A stretch of DNA of 64,000 nt, taken from Diplodia intermedia (Eukaryota > Ascomycota > Dothideomycetes > Botryosphaeriales > Botryosphaeriaceae). Below, piece by piece: positions 22,636 to 33,940 of this stretch; position 1 is the stretch's first letter, and every line of letters starts with the position of its first letter. Location of the stretch: contig JAKEKT010000053.1 in the NCBI GenBank assembly GCA_021495925.1, forward strand, positions 1 to 64,000, given 5' to 3'. Made by a program: the position numbers and the translations under genes. The notes below the pieces were generated by a model, which worked only from the letters and a program-made list of their open reading frames with translations, ran no database searches and was not told the DNA's origin.

Positions 22636-25204
22636 ATGGACCATCTACCAAAGCCGCTTAACCCGGTACACGCATATCCTACAGTCCCATATGTATGCTA
22701 CGACGAATACGACTGTCAAGACTTCCGAGGCTATCTAGTACGCACCGGCTGGTCGTATGACGAGCTTTTGAACTTAGATATATGGATGACACTCGGAAAC
22801 GACGGTCCTAGATCTTTCGTAGAAGTAATGAGTTTCTTGTAAACATGGCTCTACTTTGATTCCGTCCATGCCTTCTTCGGCGACCTTGTCGACTTTGATG
22901 ATTTTATCGACAAGCACCCGTTCAAGCCACCAACCATACACACAAGGAACTTAATGCACACTGCCGAGGAATTAATTAAACAGACCGAGCGCCACGTATA
23001 GAATCGACACGCAATTAGCGCCTTGGGAAATGCTCTAGGAACTGCTCATAACGTGTACGCAACGATCGTCGAGCATTGCACGCTTGAACCGAACTTTGTC
23101 CTTTCCATAGGCTTCTTGTTGGATTTTCTTGAAAACCTACATACCCGTCTCTGTCAAAGGCAACCAGATACTTTCGACATCTACACTCCTTGGAGATTCA
23201 ATCCGCCCATGGTTTTGCCGAATCTCGCTTCACGGGCATTGTGCGATCAGGATAGGATGGTGGGTTTCCTGGACTCTGAGCTTGCGTTCTCTGGCTGGTG
23301 TCCTCGCTTGGTGGGTAGGCTGAGGGACGAGCGCCTGTCCTTCAGGTACTATGCGCTCTACCTGGGTCTACTAGATGACCAAAGGTATCACGGCTCGTGC
23401 ACGCTTGCCCACTGTGTCGCGTACCAAATCGACAAAAACCGGTATATCCATCAACACACGGAGGTAAATTGCAACTGCAAGCACGTGGAGATCGACATGG
23501 AAGAGATGAGTTCGATTTTACGAAGTGGACACATTCCTTTGATCCCGACCGCGGATCTCATGGAGGAACGGCGCTTTACTCTCCTCAACACCGCCATACC
23601 CAATATCAAATACGTGGCAATCTCAAACGTCTGGTCCGACGGTCTTGGCAACCCATCGAGAAACACCGTCGCCTATTGTCAGATGAGGAAGATCCACCAG
23701 GCAGTCCTGTCTCTACCAAACAGCAGTGACGTCTCAGCTTTTTGGCTGGACACTCTCCGTTGCCCGATCAAGCCAAAAGAGATGAGATCGTTAGCCATCA
23801 GAAAGATGAGGGATACGTACGAGCAGGCCGAGGTAGTGCTGGTCTTGCATGGCGAACTCGAGAAACTCAGTCTCAAAGAAACACCTCTCATTGCAATAAG
23901 GATCTTCACGTCCGGCTGGGCAGGACGCCTCTGGACTTGGCAGGAAGGCGCCCTCTCGACGAAGCTATACATTCTTCTTTCGGATGGACTCTTGAATTTC
24001 GAAGACGTGTTTGGCTTCGTAGCCGAGCATCACGACAACACAAGTCCGGTGAATTTGAGCGGAATCCTGAACGGAATCATCAGCACATATTGGATTGTAC
24101 GGGGAAAATCAACATGGGCACGACTGCATTCGATCTGGTGGATATTACGGACGGTGTTGCTGGACGTACAACAAGCGTCGCAGACGACGAGCCAGTCTGC
24201 ATTGGCGCCTTGATGAACCTCGACCTCCTGCCGATACTGGAAGTAAAGTCCGAAGACCGCATGTGCGCATTCTGGACGCAATGTCCATCTATACCTATCC
24301 AGGTCCTGTTTTCAAGGGCACCACGATTGACGAAGCCTGGCTTCCGCTGGGCCCCTCCCACACTGCTCGAAAAAAGCGACCACATCTTTCTTCGGTCCTC
24401 TGAAGGTGGAAAGCCCACTGGGCAGGGACTACGGGTCCGATGTCGAGGATTCCTGCTCCTCGACGCCGTGGACCGGCCAATCAACTTCTCTTTCTGGCTC
24501 CGTGACGCATCTGGAGGTTAGAGATTCCATGTCTGTAACCCTGCAATGGGAATGACTGGTGGAGGCGTGTTTCGAGCACCACCCCTGGATGATGCCAGAG
24601 CAAAGTATACTCACGCGGCACTCCTCATCAAGGAAGATCTCACGACAGACTCACCTTCCAGTTCCACAGGTTCCGCATTGGTCTACGTCTATGCGGATCT
24701 GCATGGTGTCCTCTACGCAAGACGAACCAAGCGTACCGTTATCGAACTCACGGATCATCCACTCGCAAGCTCTTTTCAGCTAGAGCAGTGGAAAAACTCA
24801 ATCATCGACCCTAAGAGGAAAGGCGTGGAGAAGGTTGGACACAGCATAACCATCGACGGTGTATGCCACGCAGTTGGCTGGAGGGCTCTGAGCGATGACC
24901 AGGAATGGTGCATTGAATGAATGCAGGACGTGGAAGCGGTCAGCCAGGAGCTCCACGACTTTTAATGGCGAGTTTTCAGCAGCGATCTCCTACTTGAAGT
25001 CCAGACGGTCGGTACCTTTGAGGCGGGAAAATCCTCTTTTCGCACATGTAACACCGTAACCCACGATCCCGTTCACGATATATCGGAGCGCTACCGTTAC
25101 ATTCGTTTGACGTGTCTTTCTTGCGGTCAGCGCCAAGTCCCCGAATGTTCCCTGTGTCGTTGCAGTTATTTTAAGCATCGGGTGAAGCCGCTTTTAAGTC
25201 TTTA
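22636..25204 (+). pseudogene. HET-domain (heterokaryon incompatibility) pseudogene
   Basis: From ATG 22636 the frame encodes an N-terminal region, then the HET core: KYVAISNVWSDGLGN, FWLDTLRCP, RSLAIRKMRDTYEQAEVVLV, GWAGRLWTWQEGAL. After a frameshift near 24160 it continues with AGRTTSVADDEPVCIGAL, RMCAFW and PGFRWAPPTLLEKS, the conserved HET C-terminal block. A Cys-rich tail (CLSCGQRQVPECSLCRCSYF) follows. Five in-frame stops interrupt it: TAA 22840, TAG 22999, TAG 24519, TGA 24918 and TAA 24963. All could come from CAA, CAG or CGA by a C-to-T change. Intact HET proteins trigger cell death on fusion of unlike hyphae; this one cannot be made in full. A hairpin repeat lies upstream. Confidence 0.85.
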
Positions 25205-25711
25205 GTAGGGCCGAACCGGCCCGTGCCGTGTCTACGAACCGCTGACCACGCGGGCCCGTTGGGACGGCAACCCGAAAGAGGACGAGCAACTACCTTTTTC
25301 GAAACGGGCTAAGTAAAATAACGTTGGACTGCGGGCCAGCTTACGCAAACCCAAAACCGTTTTTGCGTCTGGCTGGACGGTCGTGCTGCCGATTGGCTGG
25401 AGGGGTGTGAATGTTGGACGTGGCTTGCAGCCGAATCCTGTGGGGGCCAGTGGCTGTTGCACGCGCCGTTGCATCCACGCGTACCCAGCCCCGTCTTGCA
25501 ACAAACTCACAGCTCACTTTAGACTCTCCGTGACTCACCGTCGAGTTCAAATTAACAGAAGGTCCCTCAACCATCCATCCCAAGACATCCACAGCGCACC
25601 CTTTTCTCAGCGCGCGCGTCCTCACCTCACCTCCCCGCCAAGCCGGGCGCCGCGCATCTCTCAAACATCAAAAAAAATCTACCTACCCACCCAACCAACC
25701 AACCACCAACC

Positions 25712-26749
25712 ATGCCACGCACCACGACCGCCACCCCCCTCCTCCCCCTCCTCCTCCTCCTCACAACCCTCGCCCTCCTCCCCACCTTCGCCACCGCCCA
25801 ACAACTCGACTCGACCAACTGCCCCCCCGCCTCCGCCATCGTCTACTCGCCCTTCACACCCTGGTGGCACTTCTACAACCGCACGACCGACACGCGTCAA
25901 CAATGCTGGAACACAGCCTCCTGCCTCTTCACCGCCGCCGACGAGGCGCGCAAGCAGCAATTCGCCGCGACAGCCCTCGTCATGGGCCTCATCCCCCTCA
26001 CCCTCAAAGACATCGCCTGGCCCGAGCGCCGCAGCGTGCCCGTATCACACACGCTACCGTTCGCGATCGAAGCGCTCGTGCTGGGGTTGGGTCTCGTGCC
26101 CGAGGTGGCGCGGGACGCGCGCGGGGCGGCGGTGAGGAATTCGCGGTTTGCGCGGTGGGCGTGGGGGCTGCGGAGGAGGGCGGTCGTGGGCGCGGGGGCG
26201 GCGTTGGCGGTGTTGCTGGCGCTGTGTTATGGCGCGTTGGCCGTGACGGAGACGTATTCGAAGCGCGCGGCGTTGGGGTGTCCGTGGCCCGTGTGGGCGC
26301 TGATGTGGTATGTTGTGGGGATTGTGCCGGGGGCGGTGCATGCGGGGTTGGCGAGGGTGAGGGCGAGGTGGATGAGGGAGTGGGGGGAGGGCGGGGGGGT
26401 GGGCGCGGATGATGCGGAGGAGATGGTGGCGTTTGTGGGGGGTGGTGCGGCGGGGGAGGATGGCGGGCGGAGCGGCAAGGGCGATGGTGGACGTGGGCGG
26501 GTCGTGCGTGCCGCGGGCAAGGCGAAGGCGGAGAAGGGGCCGTCGGCGGTTCAGGGCGCTGGCGAGTGGTGGGTTGTGCAGCTGATCTGGTCGTTTTATT
26601 ACACGGCTGGCACCCTCATCTTCACTTCGATCATGGCAGTCACGGTCATTGAGCTGTTTGTTTGGGTCATGGTTTGCTTTGCCACAACTGGGGCCAGCAA
26701 GCTACTTGCTGTCTTCCTCTGTTTGGCTTTCGAGGACAATCCGTGGTAG
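25712..26749 (+). CDS. Multi-span membrane protein with signal peptide
   Basis: 345 aa, one exon, start in ACCATGCC. Residues 1-29 form a signal peptide (Leu-rich core, cleavage likely after ATA/AQQ). A lumenal or extracellular part with CPPAS, FTPWWHFYNRT and CWNTASCLF carries four cysteines and N-glycosylation sites. Membrane segments follow: FAATALVMGLIPLTLKDIAW, HTLPFAIEALVLGLGLVPEV, VVGAGAALAVLLALCYGALAV, PVWALMWYVVGIVPGAVHAG, and two in the last 80 residues (VVQLIWSFYYTAGTLIFTSI, LFVWVMVCFATTGASKLLAV). A Gly/Glu-rich loop precedes the last pair. It looks like a conserved fungal membrane family with the L-K-D-I-A-W-P-E-R-R signature; no function is known to me. Confidence 0.75.
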   Translation: MPRTTTATPLLPLLLLLTTLALLPTFATAQQLDSTNCPPASAIVYSPFTPWWHFYNRTTDTRQQCWNTASCLFTAADEARKQQFAATALVMGLIPLTLKDIAWPERRSVPVSHTLPFAIEALVLGLGLVPEVARDARGAAVRNSRFARWAWGLRRRAVVGAGAALAVLLALCYGALAVTETYSKRAALGCPWPVWALMWYVVGIVPGAVHAGLARVRARWMREWGEGGGVGADDAEEMVAFVGGGAAGEDGGRSGKGDGGRGRVVRAAGKAKAEKGPSAVQGAGEWWVVQLIWSFYYTAGTLIFTSIMAVTVIELFVWVMVCFATTGASKLLAVFLCLAFEDNPW

Positions 26750-27243
26750 CGTTTATTGGCTCATGTATTTATCAAGACCGAAAGGTCTTATATTCAACAC
26801 GATGAAACGGCAGACACTTTGTTACAATACAATGAGGAGATGACATGAATATTTCGCCGTGGTCAGGATACGAAGCTCACATTCATAACCGAAGCAATTC
26901 TACGCCATGAGTCTACGCATCGGCCAGACACTTGAGGAAGCCAAGTAATAGTACTAATTGACAACATATCTCTAAAATGGCAACTCCAGAACCCGAGTGT
27001 AGAGCAATGATGTGAGTGAGAAAGAAAAAAGACTAGGGAGGAGGCGCCGCCGTCAATGCGGTTACAGAACGGTATCCAGAGACGTTACCAAGTTGGCATT
27101 GAGACTGAATTCGAATGGAATTATGCCTCCCCGGCGTTGTTGGTTGAGATCCGAGAGTTGCCAGAGAGAATTAACGGACGAGGTAAACCTGTCCGAGTAT
27201 GACTACACTCGGGTCATGGAACTGAACACTTTGTTCCATCCTG
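26750..27243. other. Convergent 3' intergenic region
   Basis: About 490 bp between the stop codons of two convergent genes. Nothing beyond likely 3' UTR sequence is seen; the short frame at 27012-27254 has no motif. Confidence 0.5.
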
Positions 27244-28122
27244 CTACTCTCTGAAAATCCGCTTCTGCTTCTCACTCAGCTCAGGTACCCGCTTCTGATC
27301 CTCCACTGCCTTGTTGCTGAGGTGGCCATCCCTCAACTCAGGTTCATCGATGCAGTGGCCACATATAGCTCGCACTCGAACACCCATTTTCTCCTCCAAA
27401 TACGCTGGCCAATGTTTCGCGTAGTATCCCTCAATAACCAGCTCTTTCACCCCTTTGATCTTTCCCAAAGCACGCAAAAAGTCCACGCTGTCACCCAAGC
27501 CCCTTTCTTCGAAAGGATCAGAATATGCAATCTTGATATATCGCAGCCCGGTTGCCTCCCCAGCTAAAAGGTCGAGAAGCTGTAGCCACGGCGGGAGTTC
27601 GGCCTTCCATGACACCCACATATGCAGTGCTTTAATCAACTTAAAGTTCATAGAACCAATCTGCTGGCGGAGCCGAAACATCTGCTCCGGCTCGCTAATG
27701 GCGAACACGTTCTGCGAGTAGAGAATCGAGTTTGCTTCGTGGTATACCTGCTTGCAAGTCTGCAATATGCCTGGTTCAACCGTCCTGTACTCCGGAGCTT
27801 GGATCATTTGGAGCAAAACCAGCTTCTGGTTCGTGTTTCCAACAGCCCACGAAGGGTTTGTGGTTCGATCGAATCGGGCTATGAGAAGGTGCTCGTAGAT
27901 CAAAAGTCGGAGTTCGGCAGGTAGGGTCAAGAGGGAGATTTTATTCTTCCGTTCGGCTTCGGGGGTGATGAGGTGTCGGAGCGGAGGTGCAGCTGGACGA
28001 CTACGGTCGCGCGTGTTGGCTGTTGTCTTCGCGACCGAAGGTTTGCCGTCGGAGAAGTCGAGATCGAAGGAGGCTTCAACAGCGTCTTTCGTGAAAGGCA
28101 TTCCATTTTTCGATGGCGGCAT
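27244..28122 (-). CDS. 2EXR-domain protein
   Basis: The start at 28122 (ACCATGCCG, MPPSKNG) is preferred; the frame upstream lacks an ATG. 292 aa, no intron. After a polar leader comes KISLLTLPAELRLLIYEHLL, the 2EXR/F-box-like core, then GILQTCKQVYHEANSILYSQ, the conserved L-x-x-C-K-Q-V-Y-x-E segment. The rest, including LLDLLAGEATGLRYIKIAYS and KGVKELVIEGYYAKHW, looks like a degenerate repeat sheet. It is a second, sequence-divergent member of the family seen at 8262-9218; the two are not a recent duplication. A role in protein interaction is the usual guess for the family. Confidence 0.82.
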   Translation of the reverse strand: MPPSKNGMPFTKDAVEASFDLDFSDGKPSVAKTTANTRDRSRPAAPPLRHLITPEAERKNKISLLTLPAELRLLIYEHLLIARFDRTTNPSWAVGNTNQKLVLLQMIQAPEYRTVEPGILQTCKQVYHEANSILYSQNVFAISEPEQMFRLRQQIGSMNFKLIKALHMWVSWKAELPPWLQLLDLLAGEATGLRYIKIAYSDPFEERGLGDSVDFLRALGKIKGVKELVIEGYYAKHWPAYLEEKMGVRVRAICGHCIDEPELRDGHLSNKAVEDQKRVPELSEKQKRIFRE

Positions 28123-28212
28123 GGTTGCTTGGACTCGTTGAGATGGCGGCTGATGACGGAAAGTAGAGAGCCAGGCGGCTGGTGGGGTGGGGTGGCGGAA
28201 GCTGAAAGACAC

Positions 28213-29224
28213 AAGTTCGCGAAGTGGCGGTGGCCTCTATTTCGAAGAATAGCACAGCATCAGAGAATGCCCCGCCTTGTACAACCCTCTATCTCCCTTG
28301 CATACTAAGCGAGACTGTGCATGACAGAAAGCCGGCTTATGTCGTTGATACACCAGCCACGCTAATTGAGCTGTTGATCTCTTGAGTATTACAGAGAATA
28401 CCGCGCTCCCGAGTTGTTGTTCGTGCCTCAGTATGAGTTATAGACGGAATAAGAGGGAATTTAATAGATGCTACGATTGTAAGTAGGCAACATCGGAAAG
28501 AATCTTGTAAGTAGTCTAGCAACACTCGTGTAAATGAATGACTACGTACTAGATAGAAACGAAATATTAACCGGCAGCCCTAGAAGGCCTGCCCCGTTCC
28601 TGAAGCCAGCGGGTTGTTTGTGTCTTGCTCGATTAGGTTTAGCTTAGTTTGCTAGCAGGCGGTGATATAACCCACCACCTGCGGCACCACCTAATCGATC
28701 ATCCTTCGCACTCATCAAATATTATTTCTAAAATTATCCCTGTTAAAGACGAAGCCGAGGCAATATTTGCCTCTTTTCTCCTCATTGTTGTCCATAGCAT
28801 GCAACCAAGTATCGAGAGATTCTGGTATGAACCGATATTCAACGCGGTAGCGCAGCTTGCCGAAGCCTGTAGATTGCTAGCGTCGCACAGAGTGGGGGGC
28901 CGGGCGGGGTACTGCACTTACATAATCACAACACTCATCAAAAGCGACACAGTGAGTCGTTGAAGTTTACGACTCCATCACCTCTTCCATCACATTGCAC
29001 GCAACTGCCATACAGAGAACACACTTAATGACGTTGTGCCCTTACTAGTACCGCACTAGTCCTCGATCCTCGGCCTGCGAGCTGTGACCCCCCATCGTTC
29101 ACGTCACCCCACCAGCGCCTGTCCCCACCTTAAGTGACATCGCCAAGCCGTGCAAATCAGGTGACGCCGAGCCTGCAACACCCAAAGAGCGGGCACCTAC
29201 TCCGACAACCTGCAGTCAAGCGCC
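28213..29224. other. Intergenic region carrying one hairpin repeat
   Basis: About 1 kb. It holds hairpin repeat copy B (28629-28698) and, from about 29000, the leader of the RdRP gene. No supported gene is seen; frames at 28649-28963 and 28699-28917 are opposite-strand shadows of each other without motifs. Confidence 0.45.
28629..28698 (+). repeat. Hairpin repeat, copy B
   Basis: Perfect outer arms TCGATTAGGT (28629-28638) and ACCTAATCGA (28689-28698), and near-perfect inner arms GCAGGCGGTG (28655-28664) and CACCACCTGC (28673-28682, one mismatch). Same orientation as copy A at 22380-22447. The compact nested palindrome suggests a MITE-like or foldback element. Confidence 0.75.
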
Positions 29225-32200
29225 ATGGATATTTTCGTTCGCAACGTCCCCGTCCAGACGACCGAGTCAGCTCTACGGGATTTCTTCAAGCCAGTCCTGG
29301 AGGAGTTCTCGATTCTCCGATTCTACTGCACAAAGTTCAGGAAAAAGTCCCTTGCGCTTCTCACCGTCACAGACGCTTCGAAAGCCAAACTCTTCCTGAA
29401 TAAGTTCGGCCACACCAAGGCCGCTGTTCGCCACGAATCGCTTCTCTTCTGCAATACTCTGTGCTGGTCAGCGAGAGCAGAAACAGACCGAATGAGCTCG
29501 CATTGAAGGCGCTCCGCCAGGAAGAGGAGGACCTGTGGCGAAGGGCCCGGCGCGATACGACAGCTGCTCCAGCGAGCAAGCCCAACCGACGTCAGACTCG
29601 AAAATTCGAGTTTTCGTGCTTGCAATGTGGAACATGGGATTGCAACGGGCCGGATACAGCCTTCGCTCCCCAGTTTGACCACAGGAGGCCGGGAACTGTC
29701 GTGTTCGGCAAGAAGGCTTTGGCCATGATCATCGGCACCGAGACCCATACCTCTCGGATCGACATCCCTTACTGGAGTATCGAAACCATCTCAACGTGCC
29801 CGCGAACGAACAAAGTCACCTTCACCCTCATCTTCGCGCCACGCATCTATCGAACCGAAGACAAGACGTTGGAGCAAATGATGAGTGGGCTTGGTCTCTC
29901 GCGCCGACCGGAAACCACCCGTGCGCGGGTATGTGCGCTCAATGAGTCACACAGATCGGTTGTTGGAAGCTGCCTTGTCTATGAAATCACGCTTGAGGAT
30001 CCCAGAGACACCTCCAAGGTCGATCGCCTTGTCCAGACCAACCGTGGGATGCCACCGGCTCTCAGTCTTTCTACATCGCACGCATCCACCAGCCACACCT
30101 TTCAGCGGGATTTCGAACGCCTCACGACCTACCTTCGGCCAGGCTTTGCATATGGCAATTTGACCTTCTCTATTAAGTTCCAGATTGAGCGGCTTGTAAG
30201 AAATGCCTACCTACCGCCGTACAAGGTCATCGCCCTGCTCCCCGTCATCCAGCACCTCGCGAATACAGAAGGCCCCACTGCGACAACCATAGCCATCCAG
30301 ATGCTGGCCAGGCAGATTCCGCTTCCGGGGCCCGATCGGGATCCAGACAGCCTGGACGAAGAGGCCTTATACTGGAGTCTTAAAGACTACGCTTACCATT
30401 TCAAGCTCGAGGGATCCATCTACGACGAGAAGTCATGGGACACCAATCAGTGTGCTCTTGTACACAGGGTCATGATCACCCCAGCCGGCACTTACCTCGA
30501 GGGTCCAGAGCTGGAAGCGGGAAACCGTGTGCTTCGCCAATACCGCCATCATGCGGACCGTTTCCTCCGCGTCGAGTTCACCGACGAGGATGGTGATTAC
30601 GTCCGGTTCGAGCCGAGGACGGACATGTCGGACATATTCAACAACCGCTTCCAAGGCGTCCTCGACAACGTCATCAAAATTGCTGGGCGTTCCTATCAGT
30701 TCTTGGGCTTCTCTCACTCTTCACTCCGTCAAAAGACGTGCTGGTTTTTGTCTCCCATCGAAGGTCTGACCGCAGAGCAACTCATCGAGAATCTGGGCGA
30801 TTTCTCCAAGATTCGATGTCCGGCGAAATGCGCGGCGCGCATCGGACAGGCTTTCTCCGAGACAACAGCCACGGTGACGATATCGCGTGAGACGCTCAAG
30901 GGTGCGCATGACGTGGTTAAAAACGGCCGCACCTTTAGCGACGGTGTCGGTACCATCTCACCTGCGCTGCTCCATCGCGTGTCAAAGCATTATGGGCAGG
31001 CTCGCCAGCGGAAACCAACTTGCCTGCAAATCCGTTTCGCCGGTGAGGAACCATCTCGATGACGCAAGACAGACAGTTTGCTAATGGGACAACAGGCGCT
31101 AAGGGTATGGTGTCGCTGGACAATCGTCTTCAGGGTGAGCAGCTGATACTTCGCCCTTCCATGGTGAAGTTTGAAGGTTCGAAAACGTGGGATATCGAAG
31201 TCTGCGGTGCTAATTTCAAGCCACTACCCATGTACCTCAACCGGTCACTGGTCAAAATTCTCGAAGACCTCGGCGTACCCGCTAAGAACTTCCTCGAGCT
31301 GGAAGACCAAATGATTGAACAGATCCGCCGCATTACCGAGTCGCCTCTCAACGCTGCAATTTTCTTGGAGACGAGCCGTATCGGACTGTGCACACGACTG
31401 CCATTCCTTTTTCGAGGACTGGACGACCTAGGCCTTTCCTTCGGCGGAGACAGCTTTCTCTCGCGAATAGTAGAGATTGCAGTTCTCTCTCAACTGCGCG
31501 ATGTCAAGTACCGTGCCCGCATCCCTGTCGAGAAAGGAGTAACGCTGTACGGCATCATGGACGAGACCGGGTTCCTGGAGGAAGGCGAAATTTACTGCAC
31601 CTTCGAGCGGCCAGGAGAGAAAGGCAAGCTGGAAAAACATGTTCTCACCGGCTCGGACGCGCTTATTACCAGATCCCCGGCCATGCACCCAGGCGACGTT
31701 CAGAAAGCCCGAGCCGTCGAGAGACTGCCCGCAGGCTCCCCACTGCGCGCCCTCTCCAACGTCGTAGTGTTCAGCCAGAAAGGCCAGCGCGATCTCCCCT
31801 CGCAGCTCAGCGGCGGCGACCTCGACGGCGACCTCTACAACGTCATCTGGGACGAGCGCCTCACCCCACCAACGACACACGCGGCCGCCGACTACAACGC
31901 CGTGCCCCCCATGGACATCGGCCGGCCGGTGTCCCAGACTGACATCACGCAGTTCTTCGTCAAGTTCATGGAAACCGACCAACTCGGCCGCATCTCCATG
32001 ATCCACATGCAACTGGCCGACCGCGCGGCGACGGGGACGCTCGACCCGGCCTGCAAGAAGCTCGCCGAAATGGCCTCCACCGCCGTCGACTTCTCCAAGA
32101 CCGGGATCCCGGTCGACATGAGCCAATGCCCGCGCTACGACATGATCCGGCCCGACTTCATGGCCACCAGCCCGCACGTGCCCGTCGTGCGCAAGGACGG

Positions 32201-33010
32201 CGTCGGCTTCGTCGACGATGATGCCGCCCACGACGACGACGACGACGACGATGACGCCGACGCTTTCGAGGCGCTGGATCCGGATCTCCGGTCTTACAAG
32301 TACTACGCGAGCGACCGCGTGCTCGGCCACCTGTACCGGGCCATCGACGAGAAAACCATCTTCGAGGACATGCATCGGCGGATCCGCAGCAGCACTACCC
32401 CCCTTCGCGCTGCCGACGACGGCACGGCTCTGCTGTCCCACATCTGGCAATACGTCGTCCGCGAGACGGCGCTGATCCAGTGGGAATCGTACAAGCCGCT
32501 GGCACGCGAGATCCGCGACATGTAAGCAACCCCCCACCACCCGCACCACCCCCACCACCACCACCCCAAAAAGCGCCGTCCGCTAACATTGTTATTGTTG
32601 TTCGCAGATACGAATCCAACCTCCTCGACGCCATGTCCGACTTCTCCACGCACCCGCGGCACCCGCTCTCCGAGATCGAGATACTCGGCGGCAACATCAT
32701 CGGCCGGAGCGGCGGCGGCAGCGCCAGCCGCCGCGTGCGCGAGCGCACGGCCGAGATGAACAAGCGCTTCGAGCGCGACGCGGCCTTTGTCGTGCAGCGC
32801 ATCATCCACGGCGACGACGGCGACCGCGACGAGGGGCTCGCGCGGTCGGTTGCGTGTTTGGCTGTGGGCTTGGCGGAGCGGTCGGCGTCGTCGGGGGGTG
32901 GTGGTGGTGGTGCGGCGTTTGGGGAGCTGAGGAGTTGGAAGTATGTTGCGGCGGCGGTGTGTCTGCAGCAGGTGGAGGTGTTTAGGGATCGGTATGATCC
33001 GTTTTGGTAG
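29225..33010 (+). CDS. RNA-dependent RNA polymerase of the RNAi pathway (probable frameshift)
   Basis: Exons 29225-31042, 31096-32521 and 32608-33010. Introns have GTGAGG and GTAAGC donors and CTAAT/CTAAC branches; the first joins IRFA to GAKGMVSLD, a conserved RdRP junction. About 1215 aa if the shift is corrected. The N terminus (MDIFVRNVPVQTTESALRDF) is the RRM-like domain of SAD-1/RRP-type enzymes. The catalytic DLDGD motif is at 31818-31832, preceded by ITRSPAMHPGDVQ and followed by LGRISMIHMQLAD and AVDFSKTGIP, all in family order. Intact enzymes of this family make double-stranded RNA for quelling or meiotic silencing. Between 29460 and 29461 the frame changes: the RRM part ends LLFCNT and the body resumes VLVSESRNRPNE, consistent with one missing base. 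An Asp run lies near 32230. Confidence 0.9.
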
Positions 33011-33601
33011 GGTCTGGTTGGCTGGTGATGGGTGCCGCCGTGGCTGGTCCCCCTCTTTTTTTTCTTTTGGTTTTTGGGGTCTGGTTTTCTGGCGTTTTGA
33101 GCGAGGGGTCGTGGGGGGTTCTTTCGCCGGCCATAGTTGCCCGATTCCCGGGTACGGCCTGAGGAAACCTCAGATTTTACATATTCTGAAGCCGCGGCTA
33201 AGCCGTAATAGTTCACCACCTTTGTCAACAAGTGACGACGCTCCAATAGAAATAAAGGTGCCATGGCATACCATCTGCATTACTGAATTCAAGTCAATTC
33301 GGTCCGATTAGTCCATATACCAGCTCCACTAATTTGGCTCCAATCCCATCTTTTTGCAAAGCACTCAAAATTCCAGTCCCTCTCTCTCATACCTCTCATT
33401 AAAATACTAGCAAGGCTCTTTGAAAGCCTGCAGGATTTCTGCGACTGTAACTCTGGGAACTATGGTTGAGAGTGGAGTTTGTGAGACTGTGCGCACACAC
33501 TCGCCACAGCTTCTCTCCAATCAGCTCCAACCCGACGGACAGGAATGTCTACGAGAACTACAAAGCGTGGGTAGCGAGCGCGCAGCATTCCCCGAAACAT
33601 C

Positions 33602-33940
33602 ATGAAAGTGCAAACAATCGCCATCTGGGACCTTGTCTACCTCTCCAACGAGGCCGAGGTGGCCGAGCGGTCCGACGACATTTCTACTGCGTATAAATAC
33701 CAGTGCGAGACCAACCCCAACGAAAGCTCGTCTTTCGCCGACGCTTTGGACACTTGATACGCCAGCTGCCAGGTGCGGCGGAAAGGGCCTCGTATGGAAC
33801 TCCTTCGTCGTCACTGTTTGGGCTCGCGTGTCTTGAGAAACATGCGTGCCACACAGGCCGAGATCGATAAATGGGAAAGCCAAAGGCCCAAACGACTTGC
33901 TCGTCAGCAGGATACGTTACACCAAAGAAAATCGGGATGA
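33602..33940 (+). pseudogene. Short interrupted open frame, unknown
   Basis: From ATG 33602 a frame of 113 codons has coding-like composition (MKVQTIAIWDLVYLSNEAEV, later MELLRRHCLGSRVLRNMRAT and AEIDKWESQRPKR) and is interrupted once by TGA near 33755, which a single C-to-T change (CGA) could explain. No family is recognised and no splice site repairs it. Confidence 0.25.

Noticed and set aside
31428..32564. 378-codon minus-strand frame
   Set aside because: Antisense to the RdRP catalytic region, which carries DLDGD and other conserved motifs; the shadow has none.
33650..33690. GGCCGAGCGGT string resembling the 5' part of a tRNA-Leu/Ser gene
   Set aside because: No GGTTCGAATCC-type B box, acceptor stem or anticodon arm follows; the string lies in a coding-like frame.
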